A stretch of DNA of 64,000 nucleotides from Meandrina meandrites. Lineage: Eukaryota; Cnidaria; Anthozoa; Scleractinia; Meandrinidae. The notes below the pieces were generated by a model that searched no databases, was not told the origin of the DNA, and saw only the letters and a list, made by a program, of their open reading frames with translations. Below, one piece after another: positions 32,772 through 43,956 of the stretch. The translations under genes and the position numbers were made by a program. The stretch is from assembly GCA_963693305.1 (NCBI GenBank), contig OY855905.1:21759437-21823436 (forward strand), written 5' to 3'. Numbering within the stretch: the stretch's first letter is position 1; each line of letters starts with the position of its first letter.

Positions 32772-35312
32772 TATTATATGTTAAACCATCGAATAAGGGA
32801 TTTATTATTCCACTAAAAATTAAAGCCTTTAGTTCGGCCATTTTGTCGCTCCGCTTTCAGTCCGTATTTTTGCCCTGTTCTACAGTGTAATAACGTGGCA
32901 TATTTTGCGCGTTCTTTTGCCCTTATATGGTAAAATGGCGCAATAGTGGAATTATAATAATAATAGATAAATTAGGTTGTTTTCGCGGTATTGAGTTATA
33001 TTAGTGAAAGTCTTTTGTTTTATCAAGAGTACGGACAAGGCAGACTCAGACCATAAACTTGCAAAACACATATGGACCTGGGCTACTACAGTAAGGGCTC
33101 CAATAAGCCCCCTCCCCCTCTCCTCCCTAGATGGTAAATAATGACAATTCACGAGCAAGAAAACAAGGCAACTTTAAGGTCGCCACACACGAGGGGACTG
33201 GTCGCAGGGACCGGTCGCAGGGACTGGTCCCTGCGACTCATTCCATCGTGTAAACTCTACAGGGACCAGTCCCTGCGACCGGTCCCTGCGACCAGTCCCT
33301 GCGACTGGTCCCCTCGTGTGTGGCGACCTTTAATTACGCTTTTCAAGTTACTCATCCACCATATTTACTTCTCATTGTCGATATTTTGTGAAAATGTGTT
33401 TCCAGCAGCACTAAAACATTAAAAAGTCCACTTAATTTCTTTTAAAGGTATCAAAAAATAACCCTCCTCTCTATTTTGAAGCCTTCTCCCCTCTGATAAG
33501 AAGGTCTGATAAAGAATATCCCCCCTCCTTTAACGGAGCTTTTAATGTATTCCTAAATGGAAACCTCACAATAGTTCAATTACGTCTATGATATTTCCAT
33601 ATCTGACAATTTTATCTCTCCTACATAACCAGCTATTTGTTTTCCTGGTGAAAAGCTTACATTACGAATGTAGCTGCTTAAGGCTTAAAGCGGAGTGACT
33701 AGACTCTGAAATGGCATTGATGAACACTAACCACTGCGTTTCAAATAAAGGTATGTCAATTTGAAGGTGCCGACCTGTCAATCCATGTATTCTAGTGACA
33801 AATCAAAATAATAAAAAATTCTTCTCGGCGTTTACGGCTTTATTTCACTTTCTGAAAACTTATTAAGACGAGGAGAAAATAATAACAATGACAACTTCAA
33901 CACGGTCCCTGGGTAAATCAGCACCAGTCAGATTTAAATATTTTCTAGGTTTACCAACACGTCCATCTCAAGCAGAAAAAATATCAATAGTTTAATCTTT
34001 CACATCGTAGAACACTTTACTCAATTTAAACTGCGTTTTCACGCGTCACTGAAATATTAAAAAAATTAAAGCTAAATGTCATAAGTGTGAAAGTGAATTT
34101 GTTTTTCGCTAACAGGTGAAAGCTGTTTTTAGAAATCATTTAAAATGTCTCCGGAGAAATTAAGAAAACCATTTTAAGGCAAAGATTTTGTCACTTTGTG
34201 ATATCATTTAACACTGCCGCTCAAACGTGTTTTAAATGTTGTGCAATTTTAGTGCACTGATGCTTGAACAGAGCTGTACACGTTACAAAAATCGCAAATC
34301 AGGTTTTTTGTAAAACAATAGTGCCATTTTGCTCTCGACGACAAAGATTATTCTGAATCACTCGCATTGCACTGGGTATAAAAATAAGTACTCAAAATCG
34401 TTTTGTGAAGAAAGGTCCCCTCTTCTTTCTCTTTGTTTCAATCCATTCATGACAAGATTCACGTACTTCACAAAAAGAGTGTGCATGCAATACAAAAGTA
34501 CACTTTTTATACCGAACTCAGTCACAATATTTAACATCACTGCAATTTTGGAGTTGTCTTTATTATACTTTAGACTAGGAAATCGCCTTTCCGTGAGAAC
34601 AATTAAAATACACAAATCACACAAATGTCTAATTATTTTCACAGCAGGATATTATTTTCCGGAAGAAATAGGTCAAACATTTGCCAAAGCCGAAAAGAAA
34701 CCCTCGAGAAGTTTTGCTACACTGTAGCAAGTTATATTATATGACTAAAAACTGCAATTAAGGCGTTTTTGATTTTATGAAAATTCTAACATGTTGTAAA
34801 CGTTTCTTCTTGGTTGTGGCCGAGGAAAACATTTTGTACAACTTCGTTTGGTTCGATATAGGCAGGTGTTTGTTTAAGAAAGAAATCAGTTTCCGCAATT
34901 TTACCGCGCTGCTCGCCACAGAAGACAGAATAGTGTTCAAGGACACCATTCCGTATGTCCAAGATAAATCTAGCATGTGGCTTCGAACACTTTTGAATTA
35001 TCTAACTTGCTTGCTTCTTAAGAAACTAACAGCCACGTCGTTGCAATTGTAACAAATGATTCTTAAGGAATAGCATTTAAGTCAATACTTCCTAAAGTTT
35101 ATGCTGTCTGTCTTGTTTAAAACGCAAAAATATCTCGTTTTGCAGCAGACGTTTTAAATAAAACTGTTCTTAAGTAGGGGTAACATTTCAATTTCAGGCA
35201 ATCGAAAATAGAGGATGTTTAAAAGCTGAATGTAATCTCAAAAGTAATAAAAAAAGTTCTTACTTGTAAACGCAAGACGTACCACTGAAATAAACCATGA
35301 ACACCTCGTCAT
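31489..35312 (-). CDS. Secreted C-type lectin with C-terminal PAN/apple-like domain
   Basis: Three minus-strand exons, 35312-35264, 32371-31943 and 31754-31489, join in phase (1, 1) to 247 residues. Exon 1 gives a short hydrophobic leader (MTRCSWFISVVRLAFT). Exon 2 is one C-type lectin domain: WQEWNEACYKL at the start, the EPN sugar-specificity motif, KWNDTPC with the WND calcium motif, and closing YEYVCKF. EPN and WND together predict calcium-dependent mannose-type binding. Exon 3 resembles a PAN/apple module (CALLCLKNEACKTINY, then GQCELND) and ends YSVPYE. Its acceptor has a long pyrimidine tract. The lectin exon is firm and the PAN join well supported by phase. The leader exon, nearly 3 kb upstream, is less certain. 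Confidence 0.72.
32655..32960 (+). repeat. Hairpin-headed repeat family, copy 3 (most complete)
   Basis: The head is a long imperfect palindrome. CTTATTCGATGG, CATATAATACGCGCGGATAT and GTAGTATTTTTCCGAGCCCC are answered by GGGGCGAGGAAAAATAC, GTCCGCTCGTATTATATG and CCATCGAATAAG. The body then carries GGCCATTTTGTCGCTCC, AACGTGGCATATTTTGCGCG and ATATGGTAAAATGGCGCAA. It lies in intron 1 of the lectin gene. No open reading frame. Confidence 0.75.
33177..33329. mobile_element. Foldback miniature element with internal GGTCGCAGGGAC repeats
   Basis: Ends AGGTCGCCACACACGAGGGG and its complement are followed inward by repeats of GACTGGTCGCAGGGA and GACCGGTCGCAGGGA on one arm and their complements on the other. 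The loop at about 33239-33264 includes CATTCCATCG. TTA flanks both sides (or TTTAA if the element is taken one base shorter). It can fold almost completely into a hairpin and lies in intron 1 of the lectin gene. Confidence 0.8.
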
Positions 35313-36348
35313 CCTTCCTCAAGGAATGACCGTCTCAAATTGACCAACTCGCTTGACCATTTCAAATTGGAAACAAAATCGTCAAGCTAAATCTGCATGC
35401 TGAATTAAATTTACAAAGGAGCCGGCACGTACATTTGCAACTGAAATGTCAAATATATTTCTCAAGTACCCGCTGTCGGAACATATTACAACGTTACCAT
35501 TAACACAACACTTGAAACAGGTGACGTCAATGACTTGCAATTTTATTCTTTTTCTTTCCATTTTTCTAGTTCCCTTTTTCTGAGGTTTTCGTACAATTTG
35601 CTTGAATTTGGACAGACGGTAAGGTTTAAAGAGTTAGATTTGGTTTTTTGAACTCTACAGACGAGCTGTCTTGAACTTTGTCTACAACTGCAAGTCAAAT
35701 TAAAAAAGCGCTAGGAAATTAAGCTGAGAATTCTAATATCTTGTAATAAAAACATTACACTGCGAGGAGATTATATTAATATTCTAAGCATATTAAGGAT
35801 GAGAGTTGGAGAGAGGGGGGAGGTGGCCTGCGAGCAGGCTCTCTTTGGGGGCAACGCGCGAGTGGCGAAGCTACCAAACTCGCGGCCCCCAAAGAGATGA
35901 AGGGATGAAGGGATGAAGCGGTGGGTATTGGGCTTGCTGCTGGGAACAAAAGCAAGGTTAACTATAGAAGTATGATAATAAGGAGTAAGCTCCTCTCACC
36001 TTTGAAAAATTGGGGCTTTTGTAAAACCTTGTATGGGGTCAAGATTAGAATTCTCCTCTCTACTTTGAAAATTGAAATGTCTCTTTATGAAATGTGAAGA
36101 ACAGAAGGGTGTTCAAAACTGTTCAACGACACCCAGTGCAGCTGGAGTACCACGGCTGGTGACGCAACAAACCAATTCAACCCGGGCGCAAACTAACTTT
36201 GCCGCTTTGATGAACTTTGATTTGGACTCACAAGACTAGGCTGGCGCTCGAAACATCACCTGAAACTTTACGCGATGAACAACATGACGTACAAACGTGG
36301 TTGTCTTTGAATACGCTGGCCATTTATACCGCTTTCTCATAAATAAAG
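35313..36348. other. Intergenic region between the lectin and TTC33
   Basis: Holds a short hairpin (CTCTTTGGGGGC / GCCCCCAAAGAG, 35841-35896) next to a CCTGCGAGCAGGCTC palindrome and three tandem ATGAAGGG units (35895-35918). TTC33 and the lectin are transcribed away from each other, so both promoters should lie here. No TATA box is evident. Confidence 0.5.
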
Positions 36349-39300
36349 ATGGCGACCAGTTTTGGCTGGAAGAGAAAATTACCTCAAAATGTAGCTCGGA
36401 AAAGGGCTGCTGTATTTGATGAAAGCAATCAAAAACCAGATGATAGTGAAGATGAACCATTTGAATTGGACTGGCGAGTTCTTTTAGTTACAAGAGGAGC
36501 ACTGAGCATCGAAGATAAGGCCGTCAAAAGCAAGCGACTTGAGGACGAAGGAGTATCTCTCGCTGAACAACAAAGGTAGTTTTCCTTTAAAATATTTTGC
36601 TATTTGAACCGTCAAGGCTCTATTCAGTGCCCCCCTCTCTTTTAACGCCCCTCTCTAATAGATCTTCCCCCCGTATGGATGTTCAGATGTTTAATAAGCT
36701 CCCCCCCCCCCCCACCCCCCTCACTAGACGGTAAATCATGGCAGTTTGTACCAAGCCCGGCGATATCAATCAATGGAAATTAACATCAATAATAATCAAT
36801 AACAATTAATTGATTGGTATTGAAAATCAATAAAAATCAATGCCTTAAAGTTGAGTGAGTATCGATTTTTATTGATTATTATTGATTAATATTGATTTTT
36901 ATGGATCATGAAATTTGTTATTTATTTTCAATTAAGCGCACCATATAAATCAACAAACCATTCACTTAACTTTATTTCTTATGCTTTATGCGATTACAAA
37001 TCAAATGTTTCAAATTTATAGCATTTTTGCTACAGCTTACTATATTTTTTTAAAGGCTTACTAATTACCAAAACGTTTGATTGTCTCGAAACAAGAACAT
37101 GTTATTAACTGTTAATGAAAGGAATTATCAAAACACAGGCCGGAAAAACGTGTGCAATCAAATTACCCTGGACACATAAATGCCCATGATTTATGATGCA
37201 CGTCCACGCTACCACATACATACATACATAACTTTTTGTTAAGGCAGGTCTAGTAGGGCAACCATAAGGCTGGTGTGGACCTGCCATTTAAATCGAACAG
37301 AAACTTGTTAAGAATCCCAACTGGCAGGAGGCTGACCAGTTGCCTATATACAAAGCGTGGAGGAGTTGAATTCGGGACCACCGAAGACAAATCCATCTAG
37401 TGGCAGGGAGGAGGATTTGAACCCGGGACCTCCGGATTACAAGTCCAGTGCCCTAACCACTAGGCCGCACTGCCTCCTTTTGCCTCCACACACCATAAAG
37501 TTGCCTAATCAGTTATTGATTATAATCTATAAAAATCAATAACAATCAATAGCAATTAAGACTATTTGGTGAGTGAGTATTGATTTTTATTGATTGGTTA
37601 AACCAATCAATAATAATCAATGAGGCCCTGCCAGGGTAAATTCCGACAAGCGACATGGGCCAAAAAGTAGCGACAGCACTCAAACGAAATAGCGACAAAC
37701 GACTCGCGAAGACAAATGTATGTCGCTAAATTTCCGACAGCGTTGTGTAGCCTTGACAAAACGCCGACACGAGACATTTTAAAATTCCGACAAGCGACCT
37801 GGGACACCCCCCTGGCAGGGCCTCATCAATGGATTATTATTGATTACTATTGATTATCTATTGATTGCAATCAGTGATTGATTTTCATTGATTGGTATCG
37901 CCGGGTACCAAGGGAACAAGGCAATTTTTATCCAAGCCGCCATATTTACTTATTTTGTTGCTATAATTTTGTTAAAAAGGTGTTACCAAACAACCATAAA
38001 CCAATCACAATCCACAAAGAACAGGCACGCACAAATTATAAAAAAAGTAATCCAGTCTATGAAATTTGAAGAGTGTGAAATTTGGAACAACCTTCCTTTA
38101 TTTATCAAAACCTCAAAATCATTTAGTATTTTTAAGAGAAAAGTTAAAAAATATTATCTTTATTTACTATACAGCCTTTGTAGGTATCTAATTATTATAG
38201 TTTTACAAGCCGTATACATGTTGATTATATAACTATTTTATACCCTTAAACATAAGGGGCTCACCTTGTTAAGCCCACAAGGGTTTGTTGAGAGTCCCTG
38301 CTCCACTCTTTCTTATTTGCTAACAACAAATGTTCCCAAGGCAGTATTCTTTGTATTTCTGCTCTGCCTGACTGTATAAACTAAATGTTTATATAATTTT
38401 TTAAATAATATTTGGATATCTTTGTAATGTTGATAGGTACTGGGAGGCAATCACAAGGTGGAACGAGGCAATATCTTTGACACCAAATAATGAGAAGCTT
38501 TATGAAATGAAATCACAGGTAGACAAAAATGTATTATAATATATGCACCTCAGCTCATCTGTGACCCCTTGTTCTAGATTTTACAACAAGCTTCAGTTCT
38601 TTTTAAAATAATAACAATGTAACTCTTTAAGGAGATCCTTGGGTTAGCTATGTGATAAGGATTTGCACTTTCTTAAAAATAAAGATGTATAACCTGAATT
38701 TGATACACAGTAATTAGACTGTGGTGTCAAGTAATAATTAGATCATGTTCATTATTTGCAATTATTATCTAGATACTACTGGAGCTACATGAGTTATTTC
38801 CTGCTATACAAGCAGCAGAAAAAGCTGTTTCACTGAATCCCCATTGGTATATTGCTCATCAATCCCTTGGCCGTGCGCAGATGGGGTATGGCGATGTTGA
38901 AATGGCAAGTATTTATTTCAGTTTTTTTACAAGTCTAACACACACAAACAGGGAAGAAGCAACTCAAAAAAGCCAGGTTTAAGAGATCCACTTTCCAATA
39001 ACCATGCACCTGCCTTGGCCCAAGTATTCATATAATTATTGCTTTGTACACTACACTTAACTTTACGTGTTTAAAAAAGAAGTTAATCTGGAAAGCATAC
39101 CGACTATAGATTCTACTCTCTAAGCCAACCGAACACCCTCCCCCCACCCACAGCTGTAAATTAAATGGAAAACACTGCATAGAGGTGACTAAAGTAAGCT
39201 TCTTGCCCTTGATTTACTCAGGTTAAAGTGGTAACTATTTTCCAAGAATTGGAACAATAATTACTGTTTTTTTTTTTCGTCATTATTTTTCGTTTTACAC

Positions 39301-40395
39301 AAGGGTGTGAAAAGTTTCTCAAGAGCTGTCCTGTTAAAACCTGATGATTTAGAGGTACGAAAATTTTAATTTCCTAATCCAATTAAATATATATATACAG
39401 CTATTTCAATTAACGTTGTCGGATTAAAACTTCAAGCCTATGAGTCAAACAGAATGGTGGCATGGGTATTTACTGGAATTTGCATATCAGCTTTGAGGAA
39501 ACCTACAAGCTTGTATTTTTGCGCATGGAGTATTTGTTTTTCTTTCCGTGAAACCTCTCTTGTAACTTTTCTTTCGTGGATTTCAAAAAAGGATCTCTTC
39601 TTCACATGTCTGAAGAGAAAGGAAATGCAAAAGGTCTCGTTTGCTATATCGCTATATCTCATTAGTATTCTGCACATGTAGAATACGCTACCTTCGCCCA
39701 TACTACCTTTCGGTCTTGTCTTTAATCTTTAGCTTCAATCTGACAATGTTAATTGCAATAGCTGTATATTACTTTCTTAGAAAGAGATTGTCTTTCTAAT
39801 TCCACTGTATTTTTTTTCTGGGGGGGGGGGGGATAAAGTAGCCTAGTGTACAAATGACTGTACCCACCTCCTAAGGAGAAGTTTTCCTCATGGGGTAGGT
39901 AGGTACAGCTACATGTAGATAAGGAATAAAGAGGCAAAGCAAGACAGTGGGGGTAGGTGAGGTTGATAGATAGAGAACCAAGAAGGGAAGGGTGGGGTCC
40001 AATCTTAAAACATTTTTTCCTGGTTCTGTTTGCCAGCTTTCCACATGCCCCCTCCATAACTGCCTTGTGAACTAACGTCAAATAAGTACAACATTTTGCC
40101 GCCTGAAAATGATTTAAAACAAGTTGGTGGCCTGATTGTAAATCTGAACCCAATTTTTAACTTTGCAACACATTATATATTTTATTTTATGTTCTCACTA
40201 TAGATGTGGACAGAAGACTTGAAGTGGGCCTGGAAACTGAGAGACCAAAAACGGAAACAGGCTAAGGAAGATCAGAACTCCCAGTCTACACAAGAAAGCA
40301 AGGAACTGTTGGAATTATATGCTGCAGATCTAGAGCATGAAAATGACATGGAAGCACTGATGAATAAGAATGAGCCTGCGAAAGATGTCACATGA
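36349..40395 (+). CDS. TTC33: TTC33, tetratricopeptide repeat protein 33
   Basis: TTC33 is a small TPR protein whose molecular role is poorly defined; TPRs mediate protein binding. Exons 36349-36575, 38437-38518, 38773-38904, 39304-39354 and 40204-40395 encode 227 residues. The N-terminus (FGWKRKLPQNV) matches the family start. TPR helices run from about 70 to 165, with RYWEAITRWNEAISL, LYEMKSQ, IQAAEKAVSLNP and SLGRAQMGYGDVEM. Then come LLKPDDLEMW, DLKWAWKLRDQKRK and a charged tail. Phases are 2, 0, 0, 0. Intron 3 must use a GC donor (ATG|gcaagt); the nearby GT would lead into a stop. The protein is somewhat shorter than the human form (about 262, from memory), mainly in the tail. Confidence 0.9.
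36701..36713 (+). repeat. Poly-C tract
   Basis: Thirteen C residues, then A and six more C, followed by CACTAGACGGTAAATCATG. A similar block (AATAAGCCCCC...CTAGATGGTAAATAATG) occurs at about 33100-33145, so both probably belong to one diverged repeat. Confidence 0.5.
37356..37481 (-). repeat. tRNA-derived SINE (tRNA-Thr-like head)
   Basis: On the minus strand: A box CGGCCTAGTGG, an anticodon-like loop CTTGTAA, the T-arm region AGGTCCCGGG, and the B box GGTTCAAATCC. A second, decayed tRNA-like half follows (GGTCCCGAATTCAACTCC), so the head looks dimeric. Acceptor-stem pairing is imperfect, which argues against a functional tRNA gene. Confidence 0.65.
37623..37823. mobile_element. Roughly 200-bp non-autonomous DNA element, copy B, nested
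   Basis: Inverted ends AGGCCCTGCCAGGG / CCCTGGCAGGGCCT with flanks AATCAATG and CATCAATG (7 of 8 match). The body is rich in GCGACA/CCGACA words and ends with ACACCCCCCTGG, like copy A at 7593-7804. It interrupts the ATTGATT-rich right arm of the 1150-bp element. Confidence 0.6.
37975..38340 (+). pseudogene. 3' end of a non-LTR retrotransposon (reverse transcriptase C-terminus)
   Basis: The translation EIWNNLPLFIKTSKSFSIFK followed by RKVKKYYL matches the usual C-terminal pattern of LINE reverse transcriptase proteins (WNxLP, a spacer, then SxxxFKrklKkyl). A preceding ARTNYKK segment is in another frame, so there is a frameshift. The 3' UTR-like sequence contains AAGCCCACAAGGG. It is a dead 5'-truncated copy in TTC33 intron 1. 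Confidence 0.6.
39820..39832 (+). repeat. Poly-G tract in TTC33 intron 4
   Basis: Thirteen G residues. The rest of intron 4 (39355-40203) shows no recognisable feature. Confidence 0.7.
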
Positions 40396-40524
40396 TGACG
40401 ATTGTGTTGTAATCATTTTTTCCTGTGGAAAGTTATTGATTACAAGTGTAATGTCAGTGGCTGCCTCATGGGCAGTTGCAATCGGGCCTCATTCCAAGTC
40501 ACATCACAAAGGCCTGTAAATGCT

Positions 40525-40690
40525 TATAATCAGGTCACAAGCTTAGTGTAGGACCTGATCCTCATGCTTGAAATCTGGTCACAAGCTTAGTGGGCCTTTC
40601 ATCACCACTTTTAATCAGGTCATAAGCTTGTCACACTTGCTATCTGGTCACATGCTTGATTCAAGACTTGTCACATTTGTAATCAGAATA
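40525..40690 (+). repeat. Degenerate tandem repeat in the TTC33 3' region
   Basis: About four diverged units of roughly 40 bases share AATC(A/T)GGTCACAAGCTTAG and variants. They begin about 130 bases after the stop codon, so they probably lie in the 3' UTR. Confidence 0.55.
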
Positions 40691-40973
40691 GTAGTAGCCT
40701 TCATGGAAGTCACACAATGGAAGGGAGAAGGCGAATGTCGGTAAAACCACAAAGCGCAAGAAGAGAAAGAGAAAATACAAGTCCCTTATAAAGCACCCTC
40801 ACTAACCGTAGCACCATTCACCGTGTCCACATCTACCTTAATACACCTTGTTTGCCCCCCAAATATTTTACAGAAGTATTGTTTTAAATAATTATTCATC
40901 TTGGGACGACTGTATGTCCCAAAATTTGGGAGCAAACTGTGTATTGATCAATAACGATTTCTTAAAGCATAAA

Positions 40974-41198
40974 CAAGCGAATATCAACGTTAAAAGCCGA
41001 CGTTTCGGCGTCGTGACACCATTCTCAAGGCAAAGTGAATAAATAATGCGATAGCGATTTCTAGTCTCTACAAATTTACATAATAACAAAGGATCACAAA
41101 TTCTATAGAAATTGATATTGCATTATTTATTCACTTTGCCTTGAAAATGGTGTCACAATGATGCCAAAACGTCGGCTTTTAACGTTAATATTCACTTG
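40974..41198. mobile_element. Foldback element with GCCGACGTTT arms
   Basis: CAAGCGAATATCAACGTT, AAAAGCCGACGTTT and GACACCATTCTCAAGGC on the left are matched inverted on the right (GCCTTGAAAATGGTGTCAC, AAACGTCGGCTTTT, AACGTTAATATTCACTTG). The AGTGAATAAATAATGC segment is also mirrored. The loop is about 70 bases. No target duplication is clear. Confidence 0.7.
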
Positions 41199-41428
41199 AC
41201 TAGGGTGTATAAAGGGGCAATATTGTCCAGGTTTGATTAAGACTTCATTTAAGGGGTGGGGCTATTATTGGGGCAATCAACAAGAGAATGTGACAACTTC
41301 AATTGGGAGCTCCAGTCCTAAATGTTTCAGCAAAGTCTGACTAACAGCCTGTTTTTCTGTTCATTTACTGCCAAGAGAAACTGATCTCGGGAGCTATCTA
41401 AGAGGCAGCTTGAGGGTACTGGTAACAT

Positions 41429-42036
41429 CACAGGTAGCCCAAGCTCAGTATGTGAGCGTCCGTGTTATCCGTATCTCATTACGAAATATTCAAACAGCAA
41501 CAGGTAATACAAGACTTGTACGGTTGTTGTTACATGTAGTCACGATAACGCATCCTTTAAGAGATTGTATGGAAAATATTCCTGTTGCCCATAAATAACG
41601 AAATAAGCAATAAAGTTTTCGTTTGGACTCACCTTAGTTATATTCTTGCTATTTCTGATGTTTTGATAGCGTTTTAGGCGTCCTAGCTGCCGAAGGTGGA
41701 TTTTTCCGAGCGGGCTGGTTTTCCACCAGAAGAAGTTTCTGGTGGAAAACCATCCCGCTCGGAAAAATCCACCTTCAGCAGCCAAGACGCCTAAAACGCT
41801 ATAAAAACATCAGAAATAGCAAGAATATAACTAAGGTGAGTCCAAACAAAAACTTTATTGGTCATTTGGTACATTTATGGGCAAAAGGAATATTTTCCAT
41901 ACAATCTCTTAAAACAGTACGTGACTAATTATTAACTACGAGATCCTATATTTGAATATTTCGTAATGAGATACGGATAACACGTAATGAGATGCGGATA
42001 ACACGGACGCTCACATACTGAGCTTGGGCTACCTGT
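41429..42036. mobile_element. 608-bp near-perfect palindrome with 8-bp target duplication
   Basis: The arms start ACAGGTAGCCCAAGCTCAG and mirror each other to a centre at about 41733 (TTTTCCACCAGAAG / CTTCTGGTGGAAAA reading across). They share GAGTCCAAAC, AAATAGCAAGAATATAACTA and CGGAAAAATCCACCTTC. GGTAACAT flanks both ends (41421-41428 and 42037-42044). The left arm has an extra approximately 50-base segment near 41507-41556, while the right arm has a local duplication of AATGAGATACGGATAACACG. Long arms and an 8-bp duplication fit a Mutator-like foldback element. No coding frame. Confidence 0.8.
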
Positions 42037-42044
42037 GGTAACAT

Positions 42045-43956
42045 GAAGTCAATAAACAACAAATAATTTACCTTTTATGACATTCTTTTTATTCATTGAG
42101 TAAAACCATTACATTATTTAATTTTATTTCCATAGTCTCTGCGGCGACATAAAATAAAATTCCTAGGCTAAAATCTGCAGTAAAAAGTGTCATACATACT
42201 ATTGACAGAAGGTGAATAAACAAATCTTGTTTTCGAGAGGGAATCAGTATATAGAACTACCTACATGCTAAGATACACTTTTTGGTGTTGCTTTGGTGTT
42301 TCAAGATTAATTGAAATAATATTTGTATAACTATTACAGGTAATAATTTGCTAAAGAGGAGCTACTGAAATTCATATTTTCGAGTGATACTAAATGTCAT
42401 TAAGTGCGATTATTGACTTTACAGCAAATGTTGCCAATAAGGAGAACTCAAACACAAAAATTCAATTAATCTTGCACTTAAGCTGTAGAACCATTTATAC
42501 ACAACATGCACTGCGACAAGTTCATGCTAACAGTACAAATCAAATACTCTCCTTTACTCAAAAGAAAAACATGTATTGTATTTTGTGTAGTTTTCGATCA
42601 TGCAAAAAAAAAATAGAAAAAAGATTTGAACACTGGTAAAGAAAGAAAAAATTGCTATTAACTAGAATGCCCTCTTCTGTTAAAATGTGGTGTTAACTTT
42701 TGAGCACTTGCGCAGTGTGTGTGGCAAATGAAATGAAGTTCAAACAATTCGTACCAAGTTGCTTGATTTTTAATTTTTTCCACAAAAGAAATTTTTAACA
42801 ATTTGTCTGTTTTATGGGCAATGATTAACTAGAGATGACAGTGTTGTTGGCACAAAATTACTTGTCGCATTGGCATTCACACTTACAATCAACTGTCAAA
42901 TGTAAGTTAACAAGGTTAATAACAAAGCTTAACATAATAAATGAAATGGAATAGCTAGCTATCATAAGAACCAAATCCTTGAACACTATGTAACAAGCAA
43001 GTCCTGCGAAATAACGGCACTCTTTACTTACTGACAAAATGGCTAATTGTCATGTGTACACCCGTTAGCCCGAAGGCTACGAGTCATACATTAAACACCT
43101 GTTAAGGTCTTACTTAGAAAACAAAAATGGACTTCAGTACCAGCCTGTCTCCTCATTAACTTAAAAACCCACTGACAATCAGCTGAATAGGAATAACCCT
43201 TTCAGTCCCAAAGTTCAAATATTAAATTCTCCTTACAGATCACCACACATTCCTTTTAATGTAAATTGTGAGAATTAGGTGGTGCATCAAGACTCTGTTG
43301 TCATAATAATTTGCTTTATCTTCATCACTTGTCTCTCTGACAGTGTAATTGTATTTATATCGTAAGGATAGAATAGTTTTCAATCACACTTGGGAATTCA
43401 AGGGTTGAGAATTTTTGTTTTGTTTGCTCATGTAACTTTAAGGATAAAAATCATTCACGACAAAAATAACTTACACCAAAATAAAGTTCAATAATTGTAA
43501 AAACCCTAAATCACATTTAATGCCTACAGACAAACAAAAAATTAATTGTGAAAAGAAAAATCACTTAAACTGATGAGACACTTGAATTGGGAAAGAACTT
43601 CATTCACACAAATAAAGTTTACTTTGTTACTAGTCTGTATGATAACATCTTTACCATGCATTCTTAAAGAGAAAATAAAACTTGCGTGGTTTCTTTTTCT
43701 TTCATTTCTGCAGTCCATGAAACATTTTTGAAACTAGCTTTCTTTTAGGCGCACATCACTAACACAAAAAGCAAAGCTTTTAATTTTTCATCCCATGTCA
43801 GGGGTTGGAACCCCTTAATAAGATTTTCAACTTTTATACATTTCAAAACAAGCAGATTTGTTTGTTAGGGTAATATTCCAACTGGTTGATTTGCACTGTA
43901 AGTCAATGCCAAATAAAACTTGACCCTCACCATTTTTGAATCACTCAGAATGGGCA
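42045..43956. other. Intergenic region and probable adducin 3' UTR
   Basis: AT-rich sequence with no recognised gene. The 3' UTR of the minus-strand adducin gene should occupy its right-hand part. No single polyadenylation signal stands out. Confidence 0.45.

Larger units (their letters stand above)
36756..37905. mobile_element. 1150-bp DNA element with ATTGATT-rich ends and nested insertions
   Basis: The outer ends CCCGGCGATATCAATCAATG and CATTGATTGGTATCGCCGGG are inverted repeats flanked by identical 7-bp direct repeats TACCAAG (36749-36755 and 37906-37912). Both ends carry many AATCAATAATAATCAAT-type words. Inside lie a SINE (37356-37481) and a second DNA element (37623-37823), so insertions are layered. 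A CATA microsatellite is at about 37213. The element occupies TTC33 intron 1 and has no transposase. Confidence 0.75.

Noticed and set aside
34329..34727. 132-codon plus-strand open frame inside the lectin intron
   Set aside because: AT-rich composition, no recognisable domain, and an overlapping frame on the other strand.
39749..40153. 134-codon minus-strand open frame in TTC33 intron 4
   Set aside because: It runs through a poly-G tract and shows no coding signature.
40525..40690. CRISPR-like array
   Set aside because: Units are diverged and there are no unique spacers of constant length; the context is a eukaryotic 3' UTR.
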